Part shown: positions 63,065-64,000 of the stretch, in pieces | Layout: each line of letters starts with the position of its first letter | How positions within the stretch are numbered: the stretch's first letter is position 1 | From: JAYFRL01 sp034925905 | GTDB lineage: Bacteria; Bacillota; Clostridia; Lachnospirales; Anaerotignaceae | NCBI GenBank assembly: GCA_034925905.1 | Contig: JAYFRL010000014.1 | Coordinates: 1-64,000, forward strand | Reading direction: 5' to 3' | Length of the DNA stretch: 64,000 nucleotides | Translations under genes and position numbers: made by a program | Notes under the pieces: generated by a model | What the model was told of the DNA's origin: nothing | Seen by the model: only the letters and a program-made list of their open reading frames with translations | The model's database searches: none

Positions 63065-64000
63065 TTAAGCGTTTTTACCGCAGCATTGTTTATATTTTTT
63101 GCCGCTGCCGCAAGGGCAAGGGTCGTTTCTGCCTATTTTGGCTTCACTTCTCACCTTAGGCTTTTTAACTGCCGAATCGTCTTTATTTGTAAACATTGTT
63201 TTTGAAACAACTTCGCGCTTTGTTTCTGTTACAATTTTTACCCGGTAAAGCGACCTTACGGTTTCTTTTTGTATGTTCCATATAAGCTCGTCAAACATAT
63301 CGTAGCTTACGAATTTATATTCAATAAGCGGATCTCTTTGGGCATAGGCATGAAGCCCTATTCCCTGGCGCATCTGGTCCATATCGTCTATATGGTCCAT
63401 CCATCTTTGGTCGATAACGCGCAGCATGATAACTCTTTCAAGCTCACGCATTCTTTCTTCGTCCATTATTTCGGCTTCTTTAGCCTCGTAAAGCTTAACG
63501 GCCTTTTCGTTTAATAGGCTTTTAAGCTCGTCTTTTGTGATGCTTTCTTTTTTATCTGCGGGGATATTTATAAGACCTATGGGAATTATCTCGTTATATT
63601 TTTCCGTTAAGGATATTATATCCCAATTTTCGGGATATTGCTCTTCGCCGACAACACTGTCAACTATCTTTGAGGTTATCTCGGATAGCATGGTCATTAT
63701 GCTGTCTCTAAGATTTTCGCCAAAAAGAACCCTGCGGCGTTCCTTATATATTATCTCACGCTGGTCGTTCATAACCTGGTCATATTCAAGCAAATGCTTA
63801 CGTATTCCAAAGTTGTTGCCCTCAACTTTTTTCTGGGCGTTTTCGATTGCCTTTGAAAGCATGCCGTGTTCTATAGGTTCATCTTCGTCAAGCCCAAGAG
63901 CGTCTATAACCTTCATTGTCTTTTCGGAGCCGAAAAGACGCATAAGGTCGTCTTCCATGGAGATATAAAACCTGGATTCTCCCGGATCACCCTGGCGTCC
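63065..64000 (-). CDS. secA: Preprotein translocase ATPase SecA (C-terminal part)
   Basis: The frame runs off the right edge, so only the last ~311 residues are seen. At the edge it reads GRQGDPGESRFYISMEDDLM, the conserved end of the second motor domain, followed by the helical scaffold (NNFGIRKHLLEYDQVMNDQR), the helical wing (RMRELERVIMLRVIDQRWMD) and HIDDMDQMRQGIGLHAYAQR. The C-terminal SEC-C zinc motif CPCGSGKKYKQCCG is intact. SecA drives protein export through SecYEG. Confidence 0.97.
   Translation of the reverse strand, partial: GRQGDPGESRFYISMEDDLMRLFGSEKTMKVIDALGLDEDEPIEHGMLSKAIENAQKKVEGNNFGIRKHLLEYDQVMNDQREIIYKERRRVLFGENLRDSIMTMLSEITSKIVDSVVGEEQYPENWDIISLTEKYNEIIPIGLINIPADKKESITKDELKSLLNEKAVKLYEAKEAEIMDEERMRELERVIMLRVIDQRWMDHIDDMDQMRQGIGLHAYAQRDPLIEYKFVSYDMFDELIWNIQKETVRSLYRVKIVTETKREVVSKTMFTNKDDSAVKKPKVRSEAKIGRNDPCPCGSGKKYKQCCGKNA

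Overview
The window is the replication-origin region of a low-GC, endospore-forming member of the Bacillota, most likely class Clostridia. This rests on spoIIID, the gene block gyrA-gyrB-recF-yaaA-dnaN-dnaA / rpmH-rnpA-yidD-yidC-jag-mnmE, parAB with two parS sites, strong AAGGAGG ribosome binding sites with frequent TTG starts, and on T-box and TPP leader regulation. Anaerobic traits are desulfoferrodoxin, ferredoxins, an oxygen-labile class I fumarase and B12-dependent methionine synthase. Genus or species cannot be fixed from the sequence alone. No rRNA, tRNA or CRISPR array was seen.

Layout. 1-2.7 kb: a perfect 14-bp tandem repeat, spoIIID, and a two-subunit fumarase operon with a YczE-type membrane protein. 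2.7-11.5 kb: gyrA, gyrB, recF, yaaA, dnaN and dnaA on the minus strand. The dnaA-dnaN gap carries an oriC-like array (DnaA-box-like 9-mers, DnaA-trios, AT-rich unwinding element). 11.5-15.8 kb: rpmH to mnmE on the plus strand, so the two arms diverge as expected from an origin. 15.8-23 kb: small unknown genes including one frameshifted gene, an aberrant lactate/malate dehydrogenase homologue, and a TAXI-TRAP transporter operon. 23-31 kb: pyrG, a HAD phosphatase, DUF4446, parB, parA, two parS sites, a lipid kinase and argS, all pointing back toward the origin; mnmG and rsmG are absent from their usual place after mnmE.

31-44.7 kb: methionine metabolism (Met-type T-box, metY, metA, metF, a separate MetH activation protein, metH without that domain), wecB, ridA, a double-HD protein and two tandem GntR regulators. 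44.8-48.6 kb: metG-tatD-yabE-like, as in Bacillus. 48.8-54.1 kb: asnA and a TPP-riboswitch-controlled thiamine salvage operon (cytX-thiM-thiE-thiW-thiD). 54.3-59.2 kb: patatin-like lipase, desulfoferrodoxin, a dead IS200-type element, a GntP-family permease and glmM. 59.5-64 kb: an orphan HPt protein, a rubrerythrin pseudogene, a Crp/Fnr regulator convergent with a ferredoxin / NapH-like / ferredoxin / thioredoxin operon, and the C-terminal end of secA running off the right edge.

Most of the window is orthodox housekeeping DNA, and I did not find a clearly new defence or biosynthetic system. The most notable signals are the conserved oriC grammar with a DnaA-box-like site over the dnaA promoter, a probable class II Crp/Fnr site driving the electron-transfer operon, a dehydrogenase lacking both the usual cofactor Asp and the first substrate Arg, a terminator in the pyrG leader, and three decayed genes (frameshifted 16.7-17.2 kb gene, IS200 transposase, rubrerythrin).
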